42,731 nt of DNA from positions 1 to 42,731 of the forward strand of contig NZ_JAPDPH010000041.1 in the NCBI RefSeq assembly GCF_026013475.1, in the 5' to 3' direction. Position 1 is the stretch's first letter; each line of letters opens with the position of its first letter. A model generated the notes under the pieces. The model was not told the origin of the DNA. It ran no database searches and worked only from the letters and a program-made list of their open reading frames with translations. This stretch comes from Micromonospora yasonensis. GTDB taxonomy: Bacteria; Actinomycetota; Actinomycetes; Mycobacteriales; Micromonosporaceae. A program made the translations under genes and the position numbers. This document shows positions 31,396 to 39,874 of the stretch, one piece after another.

Positions 31396-31956
31396 CTACT
31401 GTCGGAGCGCCCGGGCGATCAGCCTGCCGATGACCAGGTACACCAGCGCGGCGAGCCCGTAGTTGAGAACGAGCCCAATTTTGGCGTCGTTCGGCGTAAA
31501 TACGTCACCGAACCCTAGTACGAACACTTTGGCCAGCACGTACACGAATTGCACAAAGCCGTTGTCTTGGTTGGCCTTGGCCAACGAAAAGAACACGTGC
31601 AACGCGAAGATGAAAGCCACACTTCCGGTCACGCCGACGACGACGCGGGCGGCGATGGTAGCGGCATCCGTCTGGCCCCGTTGTCGTGGCACTGCCGGGG
31701 TCGCGTAGGGCGCCGGTGGGTAAGCAGGCGGGGCATACGGCGTCGGAGGCGGTGGATAGTGCGCCGCAGGCGGCGCGTACGGCGTCGTGGATTGGGGGTA
31801 GTGCGCGGCGGGCGGAGTGTAGGGCGTCGAGCCATGGCCGTGGTCCACGTCCACGTCCACGTAGGCGATCCGCTGAGTGGGTGGGGTGTGGGGTGCGGCG
31901 GGTCTGGTGTGGAACCGGTCTTGTTGGTCGTCGGGGTCGTAATTGCGGTACGACAT
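31396..31956 (-). CDS. Proline-rich membrane protein, unknown function
   Basis: This is a 186-residue protein. Residues 1-95 are soluble and rich in Pro, Tyr and His, with three imperfect copies of TPYxPPAAHYP/TPYAPPAYPP. Residues about 100-122 (ARVVVGVTGSVAFIFALHVFF) and 160-180 (LVLNYGLAALVYLVIGRLIA) are membrane helices, with a hydrophobic middle stretch between them (FVYVLAKVFVLGFGDVF) that may be a third. Such N-terminal extensions are common in actinomycete membrane proteins and may bind partners or the wall. An AT-rich patch upstream (about 31990-32060) may hold its promoter. Function unknown. Confidence 0.7.
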   Translation of the reverse strand: MSYRNYDPDDQQDRFHTRPAAPHTPPTQRIAYVDVDVDHGHGSTPYTPPAAHYPQSTTPYAPPAAHYPPPPTPYAPPAYPPAPYATPAVPRQRGQTDAATIAARVVVGVTGSVAFIFALHVFFSLAKANQDNGFVQFVYVLAKVFVLGFGDVFTPNDAKIGLVLNYGLAALVYLVIGRLIARALRQ

Positions 31957-32457
31957 GGGTGAGCAGTCTAGTGTCGCTCCACCTTGGGCAAAACCTCTCT
32001 TTCCGAATTATCGCATCTCTCTACATCTGGTCGTTAATTCACCACACTCCGTAAGCGCCCACTCTTCCTCGATATCTGTGACTCACCGCAACCGTCAGTG
32101 AACGCCGTGGCTACCGGCGGAGGTGGACTCACACCCGAGCGAGACCGAGTTGGCCAGGATTGGCAGCCGTGCCCGGGTGGGTAGGTGGCCCTGGGTGAGG
32201 CTGACCCATCGGTTGACCATCGCGGCCGCGGCGCTGTTAGCGCTCTGGGCCGGCCTGGCCGATGATGCGGGCCAGGTCAGCCCAGCCTGCATCGGAGATG
32301 GCGGCGGCCAGACGCCGGTTGCGCAGCAGGCTGACGGGCCAGCACCACCGCTTGCGATGGTGACGGGTCGATCGTGAACCGGAACGCGGTAAACCTCCCC
32401 ACAGCCCCACAGCATGCCTGCCACCTACGGCACTTCCGAAACCACGGTCGACCGCCC
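31957..32457. other. Intergenic region with IS debris and an AT-rich patch
   Basis: About 31990-32060 is strikingly AT-rich for this genome and probably carries the promoter of the proline-rich protein. Beyond it, 32237-32330 is a tnpB fragment on the minus strand. No intact gene is seen. Confidence 0.45.
32237..32330 (-). pseudogene. Fragment of a second tnpB
   Basis: The minus-strand frame reads LLRNRRLAAAISDAGWADLA, matching the stretch after the RuvC Glu of TnpB; the intact copy at 13.2 kb has MLRNRRLARVISDASWSQFR. About 30 codons survive; the zinc finger and last RuvC motif are not recognisable. It is a relic of an older insertion, of a different lineage from the intact copy. Confidence 0.6.
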
Positions 32458-33468
32458 TCAGGACAGCCGCTGCGCCCGGTGCAGGATCCGCTGGGTGACC
32501 ACCACCAGAGCGAGGAACGCGCCGCTGACGACCTGCTGGAACGACGAGGTGAGCACGCCGATCTGGTTGATCAGGCTCTGGATGACCCCAAGCAGGAGCA
32601 CGCCCGCCATTGTTCCGGTGAGACCGCCGGAACCCCCGGTGAGTAGCGTGCCTCCGATCACCACGGCGGCGATGACGTCGAGTTCCATGCCGGCGCCGAG
32701 GATGGTGACACCGGAGGACAAGCGGGCGGCGTTGAGGGCGCCCGCCAGTCCGGCGAGCAGTCCGGAGATGAGATAGACGAGGACCTTGACCCGCGTGACC
32801 GGCACGCCCATGAGGACCGCTGCCTCTTCGCTGCCGCCGATGGCGTAGACGTTCTGGCCGAAGCCGGTGCGTTGCAGCAGCACCCCGCCCAGCAGGGCCA
32901 GACCCAGCGTGATCCAGACGGGCACGGTGAGGCCCAGAAAGGACGCCTGGCCCAGGGCGCTGAACGCGTCGTTCCGCACCAGGTAGGTGTTCGCCCCCTC
33001 GTCGGATACGGCGAGCATGAGGCCCCGCATGCCGAGCAGCCCGGCAAGGGTCACGATGAACGGTGCCATGCCGGTGCGTGCCACGATCAGCCCTTGCACC
33101 AGCCCGATCGCGCCGCACACGGTGAGCGGCAGCAGCAGTGCGACGAGCAGCCCGTATCGGGAGCCGTAGGCGGCCAGCACCCCGGCGAGCACGAAGGACG
33201 AGCCGACGGAGAGGTCGATGCCGCCGCTGATGATGACGAAGGTCATCCCGATGGCGATGATGGCCAGGAACGACGACGACACCACGATGTTCGCGGCGTT
33301 CTGCGGGGTGGCGAACGAGTCGAAGGCGACGGCTCCGACCACGACGGTGACCGCCAGCACCATGAGCGCGCCGTGGTGCTGCAGCAGGTGGCCGATCCGT
33401 TCGCGGCGCAGCATGCCCGGCGCGCGCCGCGTGTCGGTGCCGGTGTCCGCGTCCGTGGTGGTGGTCAT
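32458..33468 (-). CDS. Ribose/galactofuranose-type ABC permease (YjfF-like)
   Basis: This is a 336-residue permease of the RbsC/BPD_transp_2 class with eight to ten hydrophobic segments. Family stretches: FLAIIAIGMTFVIISGGIDLSVGS (about 67-90), APFIVTLAGLLGMRGLML, GSEEAAVLMGVPVTRVKVLVY (the loop contacting the ATPase) and VIGGTLLTGGSGGLTGTMAGVLLLG. It is the last gene of a five-gene transport operon and its ATG overlaps the preceding permease stop (ATGA). Two different permeases beside one double ATPase is the arrangement of the E. coli galactofuranose importer YtfQRT-YjfF, which this operon resembles. Confidence 0.86.
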   Translation of the reverse strand: MTTTTDADTGTDTRRAPGMLRRERIGHLLQHHGALMVLAVTVVVGAVAFDSFATPQNAANIVVSSSFLAIIAIGMTFVIISGGIDLSVGSSFVLAGVLAAYGSRYGLLVALLLPLTVCGAIGLVQGLIVARTGMAPFIVTLAGLLGMRGLMLAVSDEGANTYLVRNDAFSALGQASFLGLTVPVWITLGLALLGGVLLQRTGFGQNVYAIGGSEEAAVLMGVPVTRVKVLVYLISGLLAGLAGALNAARLSSGVTILGAGMELDVIAAVVIGGTLLTGGSGGLTGTMAGVLLLGVIQSLINQIGVLTSSFQQVVSGAFLALVVVTQRILHRAQRLS

Positions 33469-34427
33469 GCGCGCCTCCCTCGGGCGGCGTAGACGGCGGC
33501 CAGGATGATGACCGCCTGGACCATCTGGGTCCAGGACTGCGGCAGGTTGTGTTTGATGAGCGTGGCCTGGAGGAGCTGGATGAGCAGGGCGCCCATCACG
33601 GTGCCGAGCACGCGGACCCGACCTCCGGTGAGCGGGGTGCCTCCGACGACCACGGCGGTGATCGCGGACAGCTCCATGAGCAGGCCCAGCGAGGTGGGGT
33701 CGCTGGCCTGCAGCCGGGACGTGGCCAGCACGCCAGCCACCGCGGCGAGCAGGCCGGAGATGATGTAGACCGTGATCAGGACGCGTCGTACCGGCAGGCC
33801 GGACAGCCGGCTCGCGGCCCGGTTGCCGCCCACGGCGACCAGTTGCCGGCCAAAGGTGGTGCGCTTGATCAGGAACGCGACCAGTACGGTGAGCACCGCC
33901 GCGACGATGACCACGAGCGGCAGCCCCAGCACCGACCGGCTGCCAAGGGTGATCAGCGTGGGGTTACGGAACTCGGTCAGCTGCGGTACCAGCACGTTCG
34001 CCATGCCGCGTATGCCGACCAGCAGCGCCAGCGTCGCCACGATCGGCTGCACCCCCACGTACGCCACCAGTGCGCCGCCGGCTGCGCCGGCGGCCGCGCC
34101 GGCGATCAGGGCCGCGACGATCGCGACAGGAGCGCCGTAGCCGAGGTAGAGCACCACCATCGCCGAGGCGAGCGCCATGACGGCACCGACGGACAGGTCG
34201 ATGCCCTCGGTGCCGATCACCAGCGCCATCCCGAGTGAGGTGATCACGACGGGCGCGACCTGGATGAGCTGAGTCCGGAAGTTCGCCACCTCCAGGAAGT
34301 GCGGCGTGAACACCACGTTGAAGAGCAGGAGCGCGAGCACCGACGCGTAGACGCCGTACTCCTGCAGCCACGTGAGCAGGCGTGCCCGCCCTCCCCACAC
34401 GCGCGGCGCGGCCGCGAGCTCAGCCAT
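33465..34427 (-). CDS. Ribose/galactofuranose-type ABC permease (YtfT-like)
   Basis: This is a 320-residue permease, with a first helix at about 25-43 (VYASVLALLLFNVVF) and the conserved VVITSLGMALVIGTEGIDLSVGA at about 57-79. Later come PIVATLALLVGIRGMANVLV, GNRAASRLSGLPVRRVLITVYIISG and VVVGGTPLTGGRVRVLGT. It forms the channel with the next permease. I chose ATG 34427, which has AGGAGAG upstream, overlaps the ATPase gene by 8 bp and begins with AELAAAPRVWGG; a start 21 bp further upstream would add residues coded by the ATPase end in another frame. Confidence 0.86.
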   Translation of the reverse strand: MAELAAAPRVWGGRARLLTWLQEYGVYASVLALLLFNVVFTPHFLEVANFRTQLIQVAPVVITSLGMALVIGTEGIDLSVGAVMALASAMVVLYLGYGAPVAIVAALIAGAAAGAAGGALVAYVGVQPIVATLALLVGIRGMANVLVPQLTEFRNPTLITLGSRSVLGLPLVVIVAAVLTVLVAFLIKRTTFGRQLVAVGGNRAASRLSGLPVRRVLITVYIISGLLAAVAGVLATSRLQASDPTSLGLLMELSAITAVVVGGTPLTGGRVRVLGTVMGALLIQLLQATLIKHNLPQSWTQMVQAVIILAAVYAARGRRA

Positions 34428-35946
34428 CGGTCTCTCCTGTCGCGGCAATCGTTGCCATGATCGCTTCTTCCGTCACCTGGTCGCCGCTCAGTTCGCCCGC
34501 GACCGCGCCGTCGCGCAGGACCACGACGCGGTCCGCCCCTTCGACGAGTTCCTCCAGATCGGATGAGATCAGCAGCACGCCGAGCCCTTCGGCCGCAAGC
34601 TCGTCGATGAGCGCCTGCACCTCGGCCTTGGCGCCGACGTCGATGCCCCGGGTCGGTTCGTCGAGCAGCAGGACCTTGGCGCCGGTGGCCAGTGACCGGG
34701 CCAGCAAGACCTTCTGCTGGTTGCCGCCGGACAACTCGGAGACCTTCTGGTGCGGCGAGGCGGCCTTGATGCGCAGCCGCCGCATGAAGCTGTCGACGAT
34801 CCGGTCGATCCGGGCGTCGGACACCACTCCGGACCGGGACAACTGGGGCAGGGCTGCCAGCGCGATGTTGTCCCGTACCGACAGGGTCGGCACGATCCCC
34901 TCGGCCTTGCGGTCCTCGGGGACGAGGCTGACCCCGGCCCGGATCGCCGCCGCCGGAGAGCCACGACGTACCTGTTGCCCGGCCACCGTCACCGTGCCGG
35001 CGTCGACCGGCAGGGCACCGGCGATCGCCTTGGCCGTCTCGCTGCGCCCCGCACCCAGCAGCCCGCCCAGCCCCACCACCTCGCCGGGACGGACCTGCAC
35101 GGACACGTCGCGCAGGACCGGCCGGCAGGACACCGAGCGGGCCTGGACGAGCGGCTCGCCGACCGTGGTGGTGTGCTCGCCGGTGAACTTCGTCGCGCCG
35201 TCCCGCCGGATCTCGGCGGGGTCGCGGCCGAGCATCAGGGCGACCAACTCCACCCGGGCCAGCTCGTCGAGCGGCCCGTCGTGCGCGACCCGGCCGTCGC
35301 GCAGCACGGTGACCCGGTCACAGATCCGGTACAGCTCGTCGAGGCGGTGGCTCACGTAGATCACCGAGATGCCCTCGGATCGCAGGTCGGCGATGACACC
35401 GAAGAGGGTGTCCACCTCCCGCGGTTCCAGGGCCGAGGTCGGCTCGTCCATGACCACCAAGCGGGCCTCGATCGAGACGGCGCGGGCAAGGGCCACCATC
35501 TGCTGGGTGCCCATGCCGAGCGAGCGCAGCGGGCGGCGCACGTCGGTGCGGATGCCGTACCGGGTCATCACCCGCTCGGCCTCGGCGTACAGCTGCGTCG
35601 TGTCGGTCACCCCGAGTCGACTGCGCGGTTCCCGCCCGAGCAGCAGGTTGTGCGCGAGGCTCATCTGCGGGACCAGGTTGACCTCCTGGTAGATGGTCGA
35701 GATCCCGGCCCGCTGGGCGGCGAGGGGGTTGTCGAAGGTGACCGGCTCGTCGCGCAGCAGCAGCGTCCCACGGTCCGGCCGGTACACGCCGGTGAGGACC
35801 TTGATCAGGGTGGACTTGCCGGCGCCGTTCTCGCCGACGAGGGCGTGGACCTGCCCCGCGTCCAGCCGGAAGGACACGTCGTCAAGGGCGAGGACGCCGG
35901 GGAATCCCTTCGAGATTCCCCGGGCCTCCAGAACCGCGGTCGCCAT
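34420..35946 (-). CDS. Sugar ABC importer double ATPase (YtfR/RbsA-like)
   Basis: This 508-residue protein has two ABC modules. Module 1: Walker A GENGAGKST (about 37-45), Q-loop IYQEVNLVPQMSL, weak signature GMGTQQ, Walker B LVVMDEPTSALEP, switch VSHRL. Module 2: a degenerate Walker A GLLGAGRSETAK (about 285), EDRKAEGIVP, signature LSGGNQQK, Walker B VLLLDEPTRGID. This one-good-one-weak pattern is normal for the RbsA/MglA/YtfR family. It energises the two permeases downstream. Its ATG shares one base with the binding-protein stop (TGATG). A close paralogue sits at 40.8 kb. Confidence 0.9.
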   Translation of the reverse strand: MATAVLEARGISKGFPGVLALDDVSFRLDAGQVHALVGENGAGKSTLIKVLTGVYRPDRGTLLLRDEPVTFDNPLAAQRAGISTIYQEVNLVPQMSLAHNLLLGREPRSRLGVTDTTQLYAEAERVMTRYGIRTDVRRPLRSLGMGTQQMVALARAVSIEARLVVMDEPTSALEPREVDTLFGVIADLRSEGISVIYVSHRLDELYRICDRVTVLRDGRVAHDGPLDELARVELVALMLGRDPAEIRRDGATKFTGEHTTTVGEPLVQARSVSCRPVLRDVSVQVRPGEVVGLGGLLGAGRSETAKAIAGALPVDAGTVTVAGQQVRRGSPAAAIRAGVSLVPEDRKAEGIVPTLSVRDNIALAALPQLSRSGVVSDARIDRIVDSFMRRLRIKAASPHQKVSELSGGNQQKVLLARSLATGAKVLLLDEPTRGIDVGAKAEVQALIDELAAEGLGVLLISSDLEELVEGADRVVVLRDGAVAGELSGDQVTEEAIMATIAATGETDG

Positions 35947-37010
35947 CAGTACGCGTTTCCCAGGCTCTCCTTGGCGTTCGCCGTGGTGTACTCCTGGTCA
36001 CTGATGATCACGGTGGCCGGGATCCCCTCCCCGTCGAGGAACTTCTGGGTGGTGGAGAAGGCGAGCGGGCCGAAGCGCGGGTTCGACTCGACGACCGCGG
36101 ACAGCCAGCCGTCGACGATGCCCTGCACGGCGGCGCGGGTGCCGTCCACCGACACGATCTTGACCTGGCCGGGCGACTTGCCGGCGCCCTTGAGTGCCGT
36201 CACGGCGCCGAGCGCCATCTCGTCGTTCTCGGCGTAAACGCCCTTGGTGCCCGGTCGGGATTGGATCAGCTGCTCGGTGACCTGCTGACCCTTTTCCCGG
36301 GTGAATTCGCCGGTCTGCTCGAAGGAGATGGTGATGCCGGGCGCCTTCTCCTGGATGCGGTCCTTGAAACCCTTGGTCCGGTCGGTGGTGACGTTGTTGC
36401 CGGGCGCGCCGAGGAGGATGGCGACCTCACCCTGGCCGCCGAGGGCCTGGATCATCTGGTCGGCCGCCCGCTTGCCCTGCTCGTAGAAGTCCGACCCGAT
36501 AAAGGTGAGGTAATCGGTGCACGGCTGAGCGTTGATCTTGCGGTCGATGGTGATGATCGGGATCTTCTTCTCCGCCGCCTGCTTCAGCACCGGTTCCCAG
36601 CCGTCGGAGTTCAACGGCGCGATGACCAGCAGCTTGGCGCCTTGGGCGATGAGTTGCTGAACGTCCGAGATCTGCTTGGCGAACTGGGACTGGGCGTTGG
36701 TGACCCGCAGGTTGGCGATGCCGAGCTTGGCGGCCTCGTCCTTGATGGACTTGGTCTCGGCAATGCGGAACGGATTGGCTTCCTTCTCCGACTGGGAGAA
36801 GCCGACCACGTCCTTCTTGAGGTCGAACCTCTGCCCGCCGAAGCTTTGCAGGGTGCAGGTGGGGCCGGTGGCGCCCGCGCTCTGCACGACCTGCTGGCCC
36901 GCGCTGCCGGCTGGTGCGGGCGTGTCGCCGCTGTCCTCGCTCTTGGCGCATGCCGCCGTGGCGAGCAGGGCGGCCAGCGCGATTGCCGCCAATCCGGATA
37001 TCCTGGACAT
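35946..37010 (-). CDS. Sugar ABC importer binding lipoprotein (YtfQ/RbsB-like)
   Basis: This 354-residue lipoprotein has a lipobox LLATAAC with Cys at about residue 21. The mature part is a type I sugar-binding protein: VVGFSQSEKEANPFRIAETK, LLVIAPLNSDGWEPVLKQA, PIITIDRKI, FIGSDFYEQGKRAADQM, GVYAENDEMALGAVTAL and VKIVSVDGTRAAVQGIVDG. The GFSQ-x-E and P-FRIAET opening is characteristic of YtfQ-like galactofuranose binders. ATG 37010 has an AAGGACC ribosome site; an upstream ATG at 37040 overlaps the stop of a tiny upstream ORF and would add ten residues to the signal, so it remains possible. Confidence 0.87.
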   Translation of the reverse strand: MSRISGLAAIALAALLATAACAKSEDSGDTPAPAGSAGQQVVQSAGATGPTCTLQSFGGQRFDLKKDVVGFSQSEKEANPFRIAETKSIKDEAAKLGIANLRVTNAQSQFAKQISDVQQLIAQGAKLLVIAPLNSDGWEPVLKQAAEKKIPIITIDRKINAQPCTDYLTFIGSDFYEQGKRAADQMIQALGGQGEVAILLGAPGNNVTTDRTKGFKDRIQEKAPGITISFEQTGEFTREKGQQVTEQLIQSRPGTKGVYAENDEMALGAVTALKGAGKSPGQVKIVSVDGTRAAVQGIVDGWLSAVVESNPRFGPLAFSTTQKFLDGEGIPATVIISDQEYTTANAKESLGNAY

Positions 37011-37036
37011 GAGAGGTCCTTTCGCTGACGGATTCT

Positions 37037-37132
37037 TCATTCGGCGGGGGGCGGTGCGGCGATGCCGGGGGCGGCCGTCGCCGTCGCGGTCAACACCGCG
37101 ACGACGACGGCGACGAGGCAGGTCGGCCTCAC
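37037..37132 (-). CDS. 31-residue signal-peptide-like ORF between GH2 and binding-protein genes
   Basis: A GTG overlapping the GH2 stop (GTGA) opens a 31-codon frame whose product is essentially a Sec signal: VRPTCLVAVVVAVLT, then ATATAAPGIAA. Its TGA overlaps an ATG (37040) in frame with the binding lipoprotein (ATGA). Either it is the stub of a secreted protein gene whose body was deleted, or a coupling ORF carrying ribosomes from the enzyme gene to the importer. Codon bias is good, but so small a frame needs direct support. Confidence 0.4.
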   Translation of the reverse strand: MRPTCLVAVVVAVLTATATAAPGIAAPPPAE

Positions 37133-39615
37133 TTGCTGGCTCCCGCTCCGTAGAGCTGGGCGACCTCGGCGGCGGACAGGGCACGGTCGTAGACCTGCAC
37201 CTGGTCGATCGCGCCGCGCCAGTAGTCGACCGGGCCGCTGTTGTACCAGGCCCGTCCGATGACCGTCGGTCCGCTGGACGCCTCGCCCAGGCAGGAGCTG
37301 GCCGTGCCGGCCCGCTGCCCGTCAACGTAGAGCGTCAGCGTGCCGGTGGCGGCGTCCCGCACGCCGACCAGGTGATACCAGCGGCCGGTCTCCGGTGCGG
37401 TCGGCGCGAGCGCCCGGACTCCGGCGAAGCTGAACGCGAACCGGTTGTCCGCGCCCGAGTACTGCAGGAAGAAGGCGCTGTGGTTGCTGCCGTCCTGGCT
37501 CACCGCGGTGGCGAACCCGCCGAGGCTGTCCAGCTTCACCCAGGCGGACGCGGTGTAGTTGCCGGTGGTGTCGAGGATCGCGGCGCGGGTGTCGACGTAC
37601 TGGTTGACGCCGTTGAGCTGCACCGCGCTGCCGGAGTGGCCGGCGGTCCACGTCGCGCCGTTCATCAGCGTCCCGTCGTGGTTGCCGGCCTTGTCGTCGG
37701 TCACCATGCCGGTGCCCTCGTCCAGCGGCCACCAGCCCACCCCGGTCAGCCCGGGCGTGCCCGGCGGCAGCTGCGGCGCGTTCGCACCGGTGCCGTCGAC
37801 CGAGCGGACGATGGCGCGGTTGACGTCCCGGACCCGGTCGAAGTCCATCTTCTGGATCTGGCGGTCGTAGGTGTAGAACCCGTTGACCTCGTGCTCCACG
37901 TCGGTGGTCTGGGTGTAGACACCGCCGGAGAGCCCGCACCGGTTGGCCACGGTCAGCAGGTCGCGCTGGTTCTCCACGTAGCGCCGGGTGAGGGTGGCGC
38001 TGTCCGGCGTCATCTCGTAGCCGTGTCCGTCGCCGAACCACATGTGGCCGGGCACCTCCAGCCCGAGGCCGCCGTGCTCGCCGTCCACGGCGACCCGGTC
38101 CCCGCTGGGGATCGGTGAGGCCGGGCCGAGGTACTGGTGGAAGTCGATGATGTCACCGCGCCCCGAGTCGCCCTTGGAGGCGCAGCAGTTCACGCCGCTG
38201 TGCGCGTTGACCATCCGGCTCGGGTCCTGGGCGCGCAGCTCGTCGGCGATCCGACCGGTAGCGGTGCGGTCCCACTCGCCCCAGCCCTCGTTGAACGGCA
38301 CCCAGACCGTGATGGAGGTCCAGCTCTGGTGCTCGTCGACGATCTCCTTCAGCTGCCGCTCGAACTCCTGCCGCGCGTCGATCGGCGGGATACCCCCGGT
38401 ACGCATGGCGGGCATGTCCTGCCACACCATGAGGCCCAGGCGGTCGGCCCAGTAGTACCACCGGTCCGGCTCCACCTTGATGTGCTTGCGGATCGTGTTG
38501 AAACCGAGCCGCTTGGTCTCGGCGATGTCGAAGCGCAACGCCTCATCGGTCGGTGCGGTGTAGATGCCGTCCGGCCAGAAACCCTGGTCCAAGGTGGACA
38601 GGTTGAACAGGATCTTGCCGTTGAGGGCCAGGTGGAGCTTCCCGTCCGCGCCCTTGACCTTGGTCACCGCGCGCATGCCGAAGTAGGACTCGACCCGGTC
38701 GACCTCCTTCGGGCCGTCCAACACCCGCACCGTCAGCTCATAGAGGTACGGCGAGTCGGGCGACCAGAGCTGCGGGTTCGGCACCGGGACGCGCAGCTCG
38801 ACGCCGGCCGGTCCCGAGGCGCGCCCGACGACCTTGTTGCCGGCGTACGCGACGGCCTCGACCGTACGGCCGTCGCCCTCGGCGACCTGCGCGGTGAGCC
38901 GGAGGCTGGCGTCGTCCACGTCGGGCGTCATCCGCAGCCGGTCGACGTGGCTCGCCGGCACCGGCTCCATCCAGACGCTCTGCCAGATGCCGGACGACGA
39001 GGTGTAGAAGATCCCCCGGTCCGGCACGTTGCGCTGCTTGCCGATCGGCTGCCAGGTCTTGTCGGTGCGGTCCTCGACGCCGACCACCAGTTCCTGGGCA
39101 CCCCGACCGCGCAGGGCGTCGGTGACGTCGACGCTGAAGCCGTCGTAGCCGCCACGGTGGGTGGCGACCTGCACGCCGTTGACCCAGACCGTCGCGTCGT
39201 AGTCCACGGCGCCAAAGTTGAGGCGCAGCCGCTCGTCGCCGCCGATCCGCCAGTTCGCCGGCACCTGGAAGGAGCGCCGGTACCACATGCGGTCCTCGTG
39301 CCGCTGAATGCCGGACAGCGCCGACTCGATCGGGTACGGCACGAGCACCCGCTCGCTGAGCTGCTCGCCGATCGGCGGGGCTTCGCCTTCCTGCGCCCCC
39401 GCGAACTGCCAGACCCCGTTCAGGCTCTCCCACCTCTTACGGACCAGCTGGGGGCGGGGGTAGTCGGGAAGCGCGTTGTCCGGCGACACCTGGCCGGTCC
39501 ACGGCGTGGCGATCGGTGGTGTGCCCGGATGCCAGGTCGCCTCGGCGCGCGCGACTCCTGGCACGCCGCCGATCACGCAGGCCGCGGCGATCAGCGCGGT
39601 GGCTGCTCTTCTCAT
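37129..39615 (-). CDS. Secreted GH2 glycosidase with C-terminal LamG domain
   Basis: This 828-residue protein has a Sec signal (ALIAAACVIGGVPGVARA, cleavage near residue 24). It continues with a GH2 sugar-binding domain (about 60-210; RLNFGAVDYDATVWVNG, THRGGYDGFSVDVTDAL), an Ig-like domain (about 220-320) and a TIM barrel (about 325-600). The barrel contains VWVPFNEGWGEWD with the acid/base Glu near 442 and a GEHGGLG stretch that may hold the nucleophile. After a linker comes a LamG/concanavalin-like domain (about 640-825; WWPLDEGTG, ASAWVKLDSLGG, YHLVGVRDAATGTLTLYVDG). It probably cuts a beta-linked galactosyl, galactofuranosyl or arabinofuranosyl glycan outside the cell. First gene of the importer operon; GAAAGGGG ribosome site. 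GH2 is clear; the linkage is not. Confidence 0.88.
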   Translation of the reverse strand: MRRAATALIAAACVIGGVPGVARAEATWHPGTPPIATPWTGQVSPDNALPDYPRPQLVRKRWESLNGVWQFAGAQEGEAPPIGEQLSERVLVPYPIESALSGIQRHEDRMWYRRSFQVPANWRIGGDERLRLNFGAVDYDATVWVNGVQVATHRGGYDGFSVDVTDALRGRGAQELVVGVEDRTDKTWQPIGKQRNVPDRGIFYTSSSGIWQSVWMEPVPASHVDRLRMTPDVDDASLRLTAQVAEGDGRTVEAVAYAGNKVVGRASGPAGVELRVPVPNPQLWSPDSPYLYELTVRVLDGPKEVDRVESYFGMRAVTKVKGADGKLHLALNGKILFNLSTLDQGFWPDGIYTAPTDEALRFDIAETKRLGFNTIRKHIKVEPDRWYYWADRLGLMVWQDMPAMRTGGIPPIDARQEFERQLKEIVDEHQSWTSITVWVPFNEGWGEWDRTATGRIADELRAQDPSRMVNAHSGVNCCASKGDSGRGDIIDFHQYLGPASPIPSGDRVAVDGEHGGLGLEVPGHMWFGDGHGYEMTPDSATLTRRYVENQRDLLTVANRCGLSGGVYTQTTDVEHEVNGFYTYDRQIQKMDFDRVRDVNRAIVRSVDGTGANAPQLPPGTPGLTGVGWWPLDEGTGMVTDDKAGNHDGTLMNGATWTAGHSGSAVQLNGVNQYVDTRAAILDTTGNYTASAWVKLDSLGGFATAVSQDGSNHSAFFLQYSGADNRFAFSFAGVRALAPTAPETGRWYHLVGVRDAATGTLTLYVDGQRAGTASSCLGEASSGPTVIGRAWYNSGPVDYWRGAIDQVQVYDRALSAAEVAQLYGAGASK

Positions 39616-39769
39616 CGTTCAGGGCCCCTTTCTCACGAGCGTGGCGTGAGAGGGCAGGCCGCAGCGCCCGGGCCCGGGCCGGCGGTGGGGCCGGCCAGGC
39701 CGGGTGGAGACCTGCCTGAAATCGTTGGGAAACAATCAATCACCGTCACGATCTCAAGTCAATACCATT

Positions 39770-39841
39770 CGATCAGATCCGATCAGAAACGATCCGGGAG
39801 CGCTCTCACCAGGGTCGGGAGTTCCGCAGAGTACGATCAGA
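39770..39841. promoter_or_regulatory. CGATCAGA direct repeats in the GH2/deoR divergent spacer
   Basis: CGATCAGA occurs at 39770-39777, 39780-39787 and 39834-39841, with a half copy (CGATC) at 39790-39794. The first copies are 10 bp apart, one helical turn, as expected for cooperative binding of a DeoR-type repressor. The cluster lies 155-227 bp before the GH2 start and 33-105 bp before the regulator start. Confidence 0.55.
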
Positions 39842-39874
39842 AGCAGACCGACCCGTTCACGAAGAGAGGACAAC

